Positions 28,696 to 36,890 of a DNA stretch of 37,070 nt are shown piece after piece. Origin of the DNA: a virus. Position numbers and translations under genes: made by a program. The stretch is taken from the IMG/VR virus record IMGVR_UViG_3300017744_000044, positions 1-37,070 of that record. One strand, 5' to 3'. Below the pieces are notes generated by a model, which did no database searches, was not told the origin of the DNA, and was given only the letters and a program-made list of their open reading frames with translations. Every line of letters starts with the position of its first letter. Within the stretch, counting starts at the first letter, position 1.

Positions 28696-28723
28696 AGTGT
28701 ATATCCTTTCTTATTATGTGTCC

Positions 28724-28751
28724 ATTATACATGAACCACGGTAGGAGGCAA
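28724..28751 (-). promoter_or_regulatory. Early promoter P10
   Basis: GC + TTGCCT (28751-28746), 16-nt spacer, TATAAT (28729-28724). Three A tracts of 7-8 residues at about 10-nt spacing stand upstream (28754-28780), as in curved DNA or an UP element. The leader to the ATG at 28695 is about 22 nt. Confidence 0.8.
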
Positions 28752-28753
28752 GC

Positions 28754-28780
28754 GTTTTTTTGCTTTTTTTCGCTTTTTTT
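28754..28780 (-). promoter_or_regulatory. Phased A tracts upstream of P10
   Basis: On the minus strand, runs of 8, 7 and 7 A residues are separated by GCG and GC, then CGC and TTGCCT. The repeat distance is about one DNA turn, so the DNA should be curved. The gap between the GT gene (28846) and P10 holds nothing else that I can see. Confidence 0.5.
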
Positions 28781-28845
28781 TAAATTATTTTTTGAGACCT
28801 GGTAAGGGTTTTAAGGCTGCGACAGAAAATACTTGAAAATAGTTG

Positions 28846-29520
28846 CTATTTCCAGTTAGATTTAACCCATTCCTGCTCGGATTCGTGTGGATTTGGCTGA
28901 CCGTGGAAGACACATATCTTTGTTTCTGGTTTTAGACTGTAATCCCACTTACTTTTTTCAAATCTAGGGTCCTTTCTATCGAACCATTTATAAGATTGAG
29001 ACCAATCATCTGGCATAGGAAGTGTCTTGGCATGTCTCTCCATTAGTTTGGACATGACATTTTGGTCACCTTGTTCTCTACGGTAATTTGGTCGGTCTAT
29101 CATGTATTTTTGATAGATTGACTGTTCAGTTATGGATGTGTTAAATTTCACGATACTGGAGTTGAAAGTGGTATTAAAACCGTTGAAGTCATTAATAACG
29201 CCAAATGTCTCATCATCTCCCCATAACGCAACCTCGTTGATGTTCTTCAAAATTACAACATCTAAATCTAGGTATAAATTTGGTCCTTCAAGACCACTTG
29301 CTTTACCATACATTAACATTTTATTCCACCAACCTTGTTCATCATCTAACTGAAAAGGTTTACATAGAACATCACCGTCTATAATGTGATTTAATCTTGG
29401 ATGGTCTGTAAAACAATAAAACTTGTAAGGGATAGTAAGGTGTCTTTGCACCATATTATAAAGTTTTTGTACATACTCTGTACCATATTTGTTACCATAA
29501 TATACACATACAACATTCAT
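28846..29520 (-). CDS. Glycosyltransferase, GT-A type
   Basis: This 224-aa protein begins MNVVCVYYGNKYGTEYVQKL, then FYCFTDHPR, and has the metal-binding motif in NLYLDLDVVI (DLD at 85-87). ISPxGS-like turns are replaced by FNSSIVKFN, and the C-terminus has ICVFHGQPNPHESEQEW, typical of GT8/GT32-like phage enzymes. It would transfer a sugar from a nucleotide sugar. It is the last gene of the glycan cluster and overlaps its upstream neighbour by 4 nt. Confidence 0.85.
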   Translation of the reverse strand: MNVVCVYYGNKYGTEYVQKLYNMVQRHLTIPYKFYCFTDHPRLNHIIDGDVLCKPFQLDDEQGWWNKMLMYGKASGLEGPNLYLDLDVVILKNINEVALWGDDETFGVINDFNGFNTTFNSSIVKFNTSITEQSIYQKYMIDRPNYRREQGDQNVMSKLMERHAKTLPMPDDWSQSYKWFDRKDPRFEKSKWDYSLKPETKICVFHGQPNPHESEQEWVKSNWK

Positions 29521-29741
29521 ACTAATAACCAGTTATAAACTGCCCTCATACTTAAAATTAGATACATTAACTCCATAAGAGTTCTAGGCCAATCTCTATC
29601 TTTGTAACCAAAATACACCCACATAGTACAAGCAATGATACTTAAACTCCAACCAATCCATTGTGTTGGTATATGAGCAGCTGATAAAATGGTTACACTA
29701 GCAAGAGCGATTAAGAAACCTAACCATCTCTGCCAAATCAT
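29517..29741 (-). CDS. Small membrane protein in the glycan cluster
   Basis: This 74-aa protein has three membrane segments (about 5-22, 26-44 and 52-72): FLIALASVTILSAAHIP, WIGWSLSIIACTMWVYFGY and MELMYLILSMRAVYNW. Trp/Arg pairs (YKDRDWPRT) lie between the last two. It overlaps both neighbours by ATGA-type junctions. Its function is unknown; an association with membrane-linked glycan work is possible. Confidence 0.7.
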   Translation of the reverse strand: MIWQRWLGFLIALASVTILSAAHIPTQWIGWSLSIIACTMWVYFGYKDRDWPRTLMELMYLILSMRAVYNWLLV

Positions 29742-30553
29742 AACAATTGTTCCTGTAATGTTTTTTGTGCAACACCAGTTCTTATCTCTTCGATTGTAAA
29801 CTGATTATCTGCAATAAACTTTAACCACTCTTCGACAGTCTTTCTACCAGGTCTAAAAGGTTTCTCTACAAATTTTATATCTCTACTTGCAATAGGACTA
29901 ACTATGTTATTCTTGTGTGCAATAACTGGTACTTGATTTAATACTGCGTCAACACCAGCTAAACTCATATTTGTAATCACACAATGACAGTTTTTTAATT
30001 GGTCTCTAATGTCAGTATTCCACCATTGATTTCCAGGTCTTGGTTTATTTCTTACAATAATTTTTCTTGTTGTGTGTAATTTTAATTCTTCTTTGACTTG
30101 GTTTATCCACTCTTCTTGTGATGTACCATTGATATGGTGTGTAACCGTAGGACTTGAAGGACATAACATAATATGTTTAGTCTCTCCAGTATTCCAACCT
30201 TTAAAGTTTGCGTCAATACCTTGGTGTCTCAACTTATCTAATCTTGCTGGTGTATTTACTCTACCTAATTGTGTATGTAAATTACCTTTACATATTCTAA
30301 AATATGTTTTATCATAATCATGTATTTTAGGTTCTGGATATCTTGTAATCTGTTCAGTTAAATAACCAACATCTACATACCACCACTCTAAACCCCATTC
30401 CATACATTGTCTTATCTGTGCAATATTTTTTCCTGCTAAACCCCAAAAGAAATGAACATCTTTACCTGTATCTTGCCAACCCTCTTTTATAGCAGGCCAT
30501 ATTTGGTGTGATAAACATTTATCCCATGCTATTTCGTGGCAAGTAATACTCAT
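29738..30553 (-). CDS. Capsule/GT-B-like protein, paralogue 1
   Basis: This 271-aa protein has HIMLCPSSPTVTHHI, KIIVRNKPRPG, LKNCHCVITNMSLAGVDAVL and NQVPVIAHKNNIVSPIAS in the C-terminal half. The order is a loop, an IVR(N/D/E)K strand, then a short helix NCH-VI..S..G.D.V..G/Q.PV. This resembles the nucleotide-sugar half of capsule-synthesis (KpsS/Capsule_synth-like) GT-B proteins. Two relatives, 32082-32960 and 35317-36222, share the same pattern. Confidence 0.75.
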   Translation of the reverse strand: MSITCHEIAWDKCLSHQIWPAIKEGWQDTGKDVHFFWGLAGKNIAQIRQCMEWGLEWWYVDVGYLTEQITRYPEPKIHDYDKTYFRICKGNLHTQLGRVNTPARLDKLRHQGIDANFKGWNTGETKHIMLCPSSPTVTHHINGTSQEEWINQVKEELKLHTTRKIIVRNKPRPGNQWWNTDIRDQLKNCHCVITNMSLAGVDAVLNQVPVIAHKNNIVSPIASRDIKFVEKPFRPGRKTVEEWLKFIADNQFTIEEIRTGVAQKTLQEQLL

Positions 30554-30735
30554 GCTTGTTCTCCGTTTAGTAGTTTACACTCATAGTTTATTGAAGACCA
30601 ACTACCGTCTTGTGGTAGTTCTTCGTGCATTTGTTGTGACTTCACACATAACGCCTGGCTAGTGTGTAATCCTACATTTTGATGAACACATTTTCCATCA
30701 CTCATACATATTGTTAATAATAAAACCCAAAACAT
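30550..30735 (-). CDS. Small Cys-containing secreted protein
   Basis: This 61-aa protein begins MFWVLLLTICMSDGKCVHQN, a short hydrophobic start followed by a polar part with Cys at 10, 16, 30 and 53. It could be a small periplasmic or membrane-anchored protein with disulfides. It overlaps both neighbours slightly (ATGA and TAATG junctions), supporting that it is real. Confidence 0.6.
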   Translation of the reverse strand: MFWVLLLTICMSDGKCVHQNVGLHTSQALCVKSQQMHEELPQDGSWSSINYECKLLNGEQA

Positions 30736-31403
30736 TACAAATCAATCCTTACTGTATCTGCATATAATTTAAACCACTCGTTGGCATAATCGCTATCTGC
30801 ATAATCTTTGAAATATGGACCACCTAATGTCCAATGTACATTCTTTGCGTCTGGATTAAAGTCGTATTCACCAACTAACCAGTTCCATTCTAATGGTAAA
30901 CTGCCGATAGCGTCTTCATTGTTTAACCATTTAAATTGATGTAGTTCTAAACCTGTTGCCGTGTTGACAAAGTTAGGTGTTAACTTACTACATAAACTAT
31001 TATTGAATATCATCATAGATGACCAGTTTTTCTTTTCAAACTTCTCGTTTTTTGCACCTCTAAATTTTACACCTTGTTTAGGTTCATAGTCATGTTTGCA
31101 ACACATAACAGAATATATCATATTTCTTTTTGACCATAGTTCAGCAATGTCACCTCTAAACATCATATCACAATCCATGAATATAGAATAACCACTATAA
31201 TTTCTTAATGTCGGTACCATAAATCTACTAAATGCAAAATCAGTTGATTGATTTTCTTGTTTGTTTCTTGTAAATTGTGGTATATTACTCAAACACAATG
31301 GTGTGATTGAAACTGGTTGACTAGAGTTTCTTCTTATACTCTCTGCCAATATATGATAGGCAATTTTCTCGCCCTCATCATAACCTATAAAAACATCTAT
31401 CAT
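30735..31403 (-). CDS. Glycosyltransferase, GT-A type
   Basis: This 222-aa protein begins MIDVFIGYDEGEKIAYHILA ESIRRNS, followed by DFAFSRFMVPTLRNYSGYSIF and the DxD motif DCD (77-79) in MDCDMMFRGDIAELW. The C-terminal part NNEDAIGSLPLEWNWLVGEYD matches GT8-like enzymes. It would use a nucleotide sugar and a metal ion. It overlaps the next gene by 4 nt. Confidence 0.85.
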   Translation of the reverse strand: MIDVFIGYDEGEKIAYHILAESIRRNSSQPVSITPLCLSNIPQFTRNKQENQSTDFAFSRFMVPTLRNYSGYSIFMDCDMMFRGDIAELWSKRNMIYSVMCCKHDYEPKQGVKFRGAKNEKFEKKNWSSMMIFNNSLCSKLTPNFVNTATGLELHQFKWLNNEDAIGSLPLEWNWLVGEYDFNPDAKNVHWTLGGPYFKDYADSDYANEWFKLYADTVRIDL

Positions 31404-32092
31404 ATTCTTGCCTCTGGACTTTTGCCTTTCAATTTTCTAGGACCTTTTGTATGGTCATAAACAACACCTAATATAGACCTTGCTTGTACATGACCTGGTA
31501 GTCCATCACCAATATTGTTATTAACAGTACCTTCTTTTTCAAATTCTTTTCTTACATAATCCCACACATAACTATCGTGTTGTTCTTTTAATTCATATAT
31601 TAAATCTTCATCATACATTTCTCTCATTCTCAAAGCAAACTTTTTTATGTCTGGATGTTTTAGATTGAAATATAAAAAACCACATTCACTATAATGTTTA
31701 CCTCTACCTAGATACGCCATCATCATATTGTCTCTGTGTATGTGCTTTTTTATCCAATCTACATCAATAGTTTTATGAAATACACTATCTGCGTCAATGC
31801 ATATAAGACCGTCTGCTTCTTCGAATAGTATAGCATTTGTATATGCATATACTTTATAACTGAAACGAACACCATCTGTAATAAAATCTAAACCTTTCTT
31901 ACCAAAATCTGATTGTGGTTGTCTATGTTTATTTCTATCAATAAATGTTTTTAAATCTGGTATCTCATCTAACATACCCTCGTCTTCATTATATACTTTT
32001 AACTCAAAAGGCCAGTTATATGTTTTATCAAAACGCCAAGCGTAAGCTTCAAACAGTTTTTTATTCCAAGTAGTTATAGTTTTAATTTTCAA
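31400..32092 (-). CDS. Glycosyltransferase-like, GT-A type
   Basis: This 230-aa protein has MKIKTITTWNKKLFEAYAW, FSYKVYAYTNAILFEEADGL, the probable metal motif DAD (100-102) in ICIDADSVF, and CGFLYFNLKHPDIKKFALRM. The end GLPGHVQARSILGVVYDHTK and GPRKLKGKSPEARI is found in marine-phage glycosyltransferases. The substrate is unknown. It overlaps paralogue 2 by 11 nt. Confidence 0.8.
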   Translation of the reverse strand: MKIKTITTWNKKLFEAYAWRFDKTYNWPFELKVYNEDEGMLDEIPDLKTFIDRNKHRQPQSDFGKKGLDFITDGVRFSYKVYAYTNAILFEEADGLICIDADSVFHKTIDVDWIKKHIHRDNMMMAYLGRGKHYSECGFLYFNLKHPDIKKFALRMREMYDEDLIYELKEQHDSYVWDYVRKEFEKEGTVNNNIGDGLPGHVQARSILGVVYDHTKGPRKLKGKSPEARI

Positions 32093-32960
32093 TTAAATGC
32101 TCCCATGGTTTACCTTGTTGTATCTCATTTACTGACCATTGAGTCCATGCTAAGTCATAAAAAGTCTGTAATCTTTTTCCTAATTTTGGTGTCTCAACAT
32201 CTTCTAATGAATGACTAGAAATTGGCCATAAAAAATTATATTCACTACATGTAATTACTGGTACACCTGCTAATACACTATCAATACTTGAACCACTTGT
32301 ATATGATACTGTACACCAAGCATTTTTCAAACTGTCTTTGATATTTTTGTTTGTATCATAAACAACTTGATTAGTATAACTAAATCTAGCAACTATATGT
32401 TTCAACTGTTCTTTATTCTCTGGATGGTCTCTAACAATAATTGGTCTATCTGTATGTTTCATTAAATGCTTTATTGTATTCTCTAACCACCATTGAAAAT
32501 TTAAACCAAACAATGAAGCGTCATTCATATTCTGACCTACTATTAGTACATGGTCACCAGTTCTTCGCCAACCTTTGATATCAATATCTAATGAATTAAA
32601 TCTTTCTGGACTAGATTGTTCATTCTTAAAGTCTGCTAGACCTCTCATAAAATGATTTAGACCAACTCTGTGATAAGAATGGTCTTGTGTTATAGTTCTA
32701 CCAAGTAATGGTGTTTCAAATACTATAACTTTACCTCTATGATTGTCTATGATATCATTTTTTAATTTATGATGTGGCGCTCTGTCAGCCTTATAATCTT
32801 TCTTACTTTGTTTTTTCCATGAACCGAATATAACTGCAACATCACATTCTTTGTATTGTTTACTTGCTGTTATATCAATACCTACACTATCAGCAAACTT
32901 AATTAGTAATTGCTGATGTGGTGGATATAAAGTAGAATTATAAAAGGCTAAACTGTTCAT
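32082..32960 (-). CDS. Capsule/GT-B-like protein, paralogue 2
   Basis: This 292-aa protein has the N-terminal part LAFYNSTLYPPHQQLLIKFA. Then come HVLIVGQNMNDASLFG, PIIVRDHPENKEQL, LKNAWCTVSYTSGSSIDSVL and AGVPVITCSEYNFLWPISSH, and the C-terminal QTFYDLAWTQWSVNEIQQGK PWEHL. Each of these aligns with paralogues 1 and 3. The ATG at 32960 overlaps the FkbM gene stop as ATGA; an in-frame start at 32993 was rejected. Confidence 0.8.
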   Translation of the reverse strand: MNSLAFYNSTLYPPHQQLLIKFADSVGIDITASKQYKECDVAVIFGSWKKQSKKDYKADRAPHHKLKNDIIDNHRGKVIVFETPLLGRTITQDHSYHRVGLNHFMRGLADFKNEQSSPERFNSLDIDIKGWRRTGDHVLIVGQNMNDASLFGLNFQWWLENTIKHLMKHTDRPIIVRDHPENKEQLKHIVARFSYTNQVVYDTNKNIKDSLKNAWCTVSYTSGSSIDSVLAGVPVITCSEYNFLWPISSHSLEDVETPKLGKRLQTFYDLAWTQWSVNEIQQGKPWEHLIEN

Positions 32961-33643
32961 GGTAATCTTATAATAACCGCCTCTGATAGACACTTGTTTC
33001 TAGGTCTATTTAAAAATACTTCGTAAGGACCATTGTTAAATTCTTTTAATAGTTCTTCGTATTGTTTCAAACTAGTTTCGTTATCAATTAACTTGACTTC
33101 AAACTCAATTAAAAATGCTTTGAATTTTACATCTTGGTCGATAACTTCTCGACAGAAATCGTACCATACACCCTCAATATCTGCTTTGATAATATCTGGT
33201 TGTGACATATCATCAGCCATAATTGTTTGTAGATTTTTAGTTTCTACTTCAATATATCCTGGATCCTCACCAAATTGTGGTAATGGTAATAATGAATAAC
33301 ATTTCATAAGGTCATTCTTATCAAAATAGAATTTCATCTTACCATTTTCGCCAGCATATGCTAGTTGATGAAATGTCATTCTATCTTTACCAGGAAAGTT
33401 TGTTTCAAATAGTCTTACACTATCTGGTGTTGGGTCATATAAATGCATATTCATATTAGGATTGTCTGCCAACATGGATTGTTCCCACCCCACATCTCTA
33501 TGTACACCTAATGATAATACATTTGTACTTTCTTTGACTACACTTTCTGGTAGCCAGTAATTTTTATATTGTTTAAAAGATTGAGGTTGCATATAGATAC
33601 CCTCTAATCTTTTAATCTCCGTTAATAGTTCTTGTTCATTCAT
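32957..33643 (-). CDS. FkbM-type methyltransferase
   Basis: This 228-aa protein has VLSLGVHRDVGWEQSML as a diverged SAM-binding motif I, MHLYDPTPDSVRLFE for the acidic strand 2, and DIIKADIEGVWYDF for the FkbM signature (usually DxIKxDxEG-E). FkbM enzymes methylate sugar hydroxyls. With neighbouring glycosyltransferases, it may O-methylate a glycan. The Glu after EG is Val-Trp here. It overlaps the oxygenase gene by 8 nt. Confidence 0.8.
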   Translation of the reverse strand: MNEQELLTEIKRLEGIYMQPQSFKQYKNYWLPESVVKESTNVLSLGVHRDVGWEQSMLADNPNMNMHLYDPTPDSVRLFETNFPGKDRMTFHQLAYAGENGKMKFYFDKNDLMKCYSLLPLPQFGEDPGYIEVETKNLQTIMADDMSQPDIIKADIEGVWYDFCREVIDQDVKFKAFLIEFEVKLIDNETSLKQYEELLKEFNNGPYEVFLNRPRNKCLSEAVIIRLP

Positions 33644-34283
33644 CTTTTACCTTCCAGTCGGTTTTAAAGGTCACATAATTTAATTGTATACCTCTTCGTT
33701 CTACTTGTATTTGTTTACCCTCTTCCATACCATGCCATTTTTTAGGACCTGTAAATACATATCCATAGTTATGCCAAAACGGTACAGTCTTTACTAAATC
33801 TAAATCTTCACTATAAAAATCTGTACCAAGATTTATATTTTCACCAGTTTGATTTACATATATCAAACTAGATATTAGTTTCTCTGGTATATCAACATGT
33901 GGTTTCAACCAGAAACCTTTTGTATCATGTAAGATTTCTAGTCTTACATAAGAACCTTTAAAGTTATCTTTGTTGCCAACCATCTTGGCAATCATCTCTC
34001 TAATAGGTTTACTTTGTAATTCTCTAATCAAGTTAACCATCTCTGGATACTTGCTTCTATTATCGTTTGTAATATATTCTCTTAATTGATGGTTTTGTTT
34101 TTCGACACCCTCTTTATAACCTGACCTGGTGCCATCATGCAATATACCTTTTCTTGGTATTACTGCACTTCTAATTTCATCTACTTGCGCTTCTGTTAAT
34201 GCTTGACCAAAGGTATGGTGTTCCCATGGATTATCATCATATCTTGCCTTGCTGAGGCTTTCATATAATTTTGTGTACATCAT
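33636..34283 (-). CDS. 2OG-Fe(II) oxygenase
   Basis: This 215-aa protein has the metal triad His129/Asp131 in WLKPHVDIPE and His184 in KKWHGME, with Arg196 or Arg197 in ERRGIQLNYV for 2-oxoglutarate. Strands LISSLIYVNQ and GTDFYS match the family. The substrate may be a sugar, lipid or protein in the glycan pathway. It overlaps the kinase-methyltransferase gene as ATGATG. Confidence 0.85.
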   Translation of the reverse strand: MMYTKLYESLSKARYDDNPWEHHTFGQALTEAQVDEIRSAVIPRKGILHDGTRSGYKEGVEKQNHQLREYITNDNRSKYPEMVNLIRELQSKPIREMIAKMVGNKDNFKGSYVRLEILHDTKGFWLKPHVDIPEKLISSLIYVNQTGENINLGTDFYSEDLDLVKTVPFWHNYGYVFTGPKKWHGMEEGKQIQVERRGIQLNYVTFKTDWKVKDE

Positions 34284-35320
34284 CTTTTAAACACATAATA
34301 TAGGCGTCTGCCTGATTGTCTTGCGTTACCAGTTTCAATCTCTTTACCATAATTGTTTCTAAATGCTGATAACATTCTATCAACATGGTCTTGATTTTTA
34401 GGTCTACCTTGTAATTTTTGAGTTTCGTATATCATAACACCTCCAGGTTTAGTCATCTCATAATGACCTTTGGCAATTTCACTTTCAGTTAAACCATCTT
34501 CATCTCTAACTTGAATAGTCATAGCAAAAGAGAAAATGACATCATAGTGACCAACATTACTTTCTGTAAAGTCTTTAAAACCTTTTTGAATCCACATCAT
34601 ATTGTCTGGTATGTCAAAAGGACATTCCACAAATGGTTCTACTGCATATACTTTTTGATAATCTTTGGCAAGTTCGATACCAAATTCGCCTTGATTGGCG
34701 CCTAGGTCAAGTAAAGTTTTATCTTCACCAGAGTATCGTTTTAAATTTAGATTTGCAATTCTTTCCTGAGCATTGTTGCCCTTACCGATTGCTTGGTAAT
34801 TATTCCAGTCTGTCTTCATATCATTCACCTCAACTAACTTTCTTAAATCATTTTCAAACTTTTGTATATCAAATAGTTCTCGTTGACTATTTATAAACAA
34901 ATCCGTAAACAGGTTTATATGTTTACTGCCTTCAGGTAATGTGTTCTCAAAATCTATACACTTCAACACACCATCTTTTATATGTATGTCATTAATAGGA
35001 AACTTTGTGGTTGTAAATTTTAAATCGTGTTCCTCTAATGCTTCTACAATCTTATATACTTGTGATACTAATTCTGGTCTAGGTACATCATTAACATACT
35101 TTTCACCACAATAACTCATTGTAATCACCAACTCATCTTTATCATAATGTAATAATTCTGGAAAGTTAGGATGACCTTGTAATCTCTGTAAACATTCTAA
35201 CTCTCTTAAATAACAATGATAACCTGTACCTCTTACATAATCTTTCTTTTGTACCTTATCAAACTTCTTAACAACTTTATCACCAATAATCCAAACACTA
35301 CTTGATTTTCCCCTTATCAT
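34280..35320 (-). CDS. Kinase-like and SAM-methyltransferase fusion protein
   Basis: This 346-aa protein has two domains. Residues 1-165 resemble a small-molecule/sugar kinase: VVKKF with Lys18, a RELECLQRLQGHPNFPELL helix with Glu40, a short hinge (TMSYCGE), FPINDIHIKDGVLKCIDFE with Asn110 and metal Asp123. Residues 185-346 are a class I methyltransferase: LLDLGANQGEFG (203-214), VYAVEPF, YDVIFSFAMTIQV and MTKPGGVMIYET. It might phosphorylate and methylate the same glycan or lipid. The activity of each half is inferred from motifs. Confidence 0.8.
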   Translation of the reverse strand: MIRGKSSSVWIIGDKVVKKFDKVQKKDYVRGTGYHCYLRELECLQRLQGHPNFPELLHYDKDELVITMSYCGEKYVNDVPRPELVSQVYKIVEALEEHDLKFTTTKFPINDIHIKDGVLKCIDFENTLPEGSKHINLFTDLFINSQRELFDIQKFENDLRKLVEVNDMKTDWNNYQAIGKGNNAQERIANLNLKRYSGEDKTLLDLGANQGEFGIELAKDYQKVYAVEPFVECPFDIPDNMMWIQKGFKDFTESNVGHYDVIFSFAMTIQVRDEDGLTESEIAKGHYEMTKPGGVMIYETQKLQGRPKNQDHVDRMLSAFRNNYGKEIETGNARQSGRRLYYVFKR

Positions 35321-36222
35321 ACACTTTTACCGTTAACAAAATGATATGCGTTTCCGGCTAACATCTCAGCTTCAGTAAATTGTGACCCAATTAATGAGTG
35401 TAACCATTGTTCTCTTTCACCTGAATATAAAGGGTCTTTTATACTAGATAAATCTTTTAAACCTAAACTCACAGGCCATGCTGGACTGTGTTCACTACAA
35501 AAACTAGGTATACCTGCAACAACGGCATGTACAGCACACATTGAATGAAATGATATCATAGCATGACAATTTTTTAAGTCTTCGTGTAGAGGTTTTTCTG
35601 TTCTATCAGGAGACCAATCAACATTGCCTTTATACTTTTCTCTTACAACAATAGGGTGTGTTCTATCATATTTTTTTATCTGTTTAATGATATTACCTGT
35701 CCATTCGTGTCTATCAATGCCATACCATCTAGCAGTATGATAACTAGGTGGTATTATAAGAATATGGTCACCCTCATAGTTCCATTTCTTCAATGTAATC
35801 TGGTCTAGTAAATCTGGATTGTCTTTTACTCGTTCTCTTATTCTTTCAAATCTGGTTTTACATCTACCAGTTTTGTCAATATAAGTTTTTTGAGTGTTGT
35901 TTTTGATGATACGATACCATTTATCACCTGCTGAATTTTGTTTGTAATCTGAATAAAAGAAATATGGTTGGTCGAAATAATAGTAATCTTTTTCTTGTTC
36001 AATACAGGCTTGTTCTACTTCTTTTGTGCCTCTTAATATACCTTGAAAGACAGCCTCACCATCAGGACCTATTTGTCCGTCCCATGATGGCCAAGTGTAA
36101 TTATAAAATTTATCACCTGTATTACTCTCTATATTTTTAAAATGCTTATGGGGAAATTTACTAGCAAAACCCTTTACGAAAGCAGATGATGATAATTTTG
36201 CGTCAAATACATATAGTGTCAT
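35317..36222 (-). CDS. Capsule/GT-B-like protein, paralogue 3
   Basis: This 301-aa protein has the order seen in paralogues 1 and 2: HILIIPPSYHTARWYG, PIVVREKYKG, LKNCHAMISFHSMCAVHAVV and AGIPSFCSEHSPAWPVSL. The N-terminal half (YVFDAKLSSSAFVKGF) is different. The ATG at 36222 has AAAAGG 6 nt upstream and overlaps the nuclease gene by 20 nt; an in-frame start at 36255 was rejected. Confidence 0.8.
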   Translation of the reverse strand: MTLYVFDAKLSSSAFVKGFASKFPHKHFKNIESNTGDKFYNYTWPSWDGQIGPDGEAVFQGILRGTKEVEQACIEQEKDYYYFDQPYFFYSDYKQNSAGDKWYRIIKNNTQKTYIDKTGRCKTRFERIRERVKDNPDLLDQITLKKWNYEGDHILIIPPSYHTARWYGIDRHEWTGNIIKQIKKYDRTHPIVVREKYKGNVDWSPDRTEKPLHEDLKNCHAMISFHSMCAVHAVVAGIPSFCSEHSPAWPVSLGLKDLSSIKDPLYSGEREQWLHSLIGSQFTEAEMLAGNAYHFVNGKSV

Positions 36223-36754
36223 AACCAACCTTTTGTATATAATAACTATCAACAATATCAGATATAGGGTTACCTACTTTCTCTGTGTCAAATAGTTGTT
36301 TCAAATCAATTTTTACTTCTTTCACGAATGCCTCATACATTAAATCTTTGTCTGCGTTACCTTTTCCTGTGGCACCTTTCTTAACGACACTCGGTACCAC
36401 CGTTTCATAATTGAAATTTTGCTCTTGTAATCTATATTTGAGAATGCCACAATTTTCAGCGATTTGAAAAAGACCACGGCCTTTCGACCCATAAGAGTAG
36501 CCTTCAATGTATATTTGTGGATTTTTTGTTTGTTTGATAATGTCAATTGCGAAATCAGATATGTATGTAAATCTTTCAATCGGGTCTTTCCATTCTTTAT
36601 GTTCATAACCAATTATATCCTCACTTTGTTGACCAATCCACTTCTTTTTGTTGGTCAAGTAATAAAATTTAAGTCCGCCATTGTTTACACAAATGGCAGG
36701 ACTAGTTAAACTGTAATCAACCCCAATCTTCGTCTTCTTCGTACCTTTGCTCAT
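36203..36754 (-). CDS. RuvC-like (RNase H fold) nuclease
   Basis: This 183-aa protein has KIGVDYSLTSPAICV with Asp13 on the first strand, QIYIEGYSYGSKG with Glu84, then VVKKGATGKGNADKDLMYEA and DIVDSYYI with Asp166/Asp169. These are the RuvC-like acidic residues plus a basic patch. It may resolve Holliday junctions or cut branched DNA before packaging. Many T4-like marine phages carry such a gene near nrdB. GAGGA stands 5 nt before the ATG at 36754; earlier in-frame ATGs were rejected. Confidence 0.8.
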   Translation of the reverse strand: MSKGTKKTKIGVDYSLTSPAICVNNGGLKFYYLTNKKKWIGQQSEDIIGYEHKEWKDPIERFTYISDFAIDIIKQTKNPQIYIEGYSYGSKGRGLFQIAENCGILKYRLQEQNFNYETVVPSVVKKGATGKGNADKDLMYEAFVKEVKIDLKQLFDTEKVGNPISDIVDSYYIQKVGYDTICI

Positions 36755-36890
36755 AATCTTCCTCATCATCATCTGGAATTTCATGTCCACAAAATGGACA
36801 TGTTATAGGAGGAATATCTTGTTCATCCTCATTCCATATTAATGTATATTTAGTATCGCAATCGGAACAATGTTTTTCTGCTTTAGTCAT
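36717..36890 (-). CDS. Zinc-ribbon protein (57 aa)
   Basis: The small ORF encodes MTKAEKHCSDCDTKYTLIWN with CxxC, then ITCPFCGHEI with a second CxxC. These form a likely zinc ribbon, followed by a very acidic tail (DDDEEDYEQ). It overlaps the nrdB stop as TAATG and the RuvC-like start by 38 nt. A role in DNA binding or as an adaptor is possible. Confidence 0.8.
   Translation of the reverse strand: MTKAEKHCSDCDTKYTLIWNEDEQDIPPITCPFCGHEIPDDDEEDYEQRYEEDEDWG

Noticed and set aside
28754-28800. A/T-run region between the glycosyltransferase and P10 as a terminator
   Set aside because: No GC-rich stem precedes a T run on the minus strand; the A tracts fit an upstream promoter element better.
34888-34895. 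Exact late box TATAAATA inside the kinase-methyltransferase gene
   Set aside because: It is internal to a coding region and far from any start codon.
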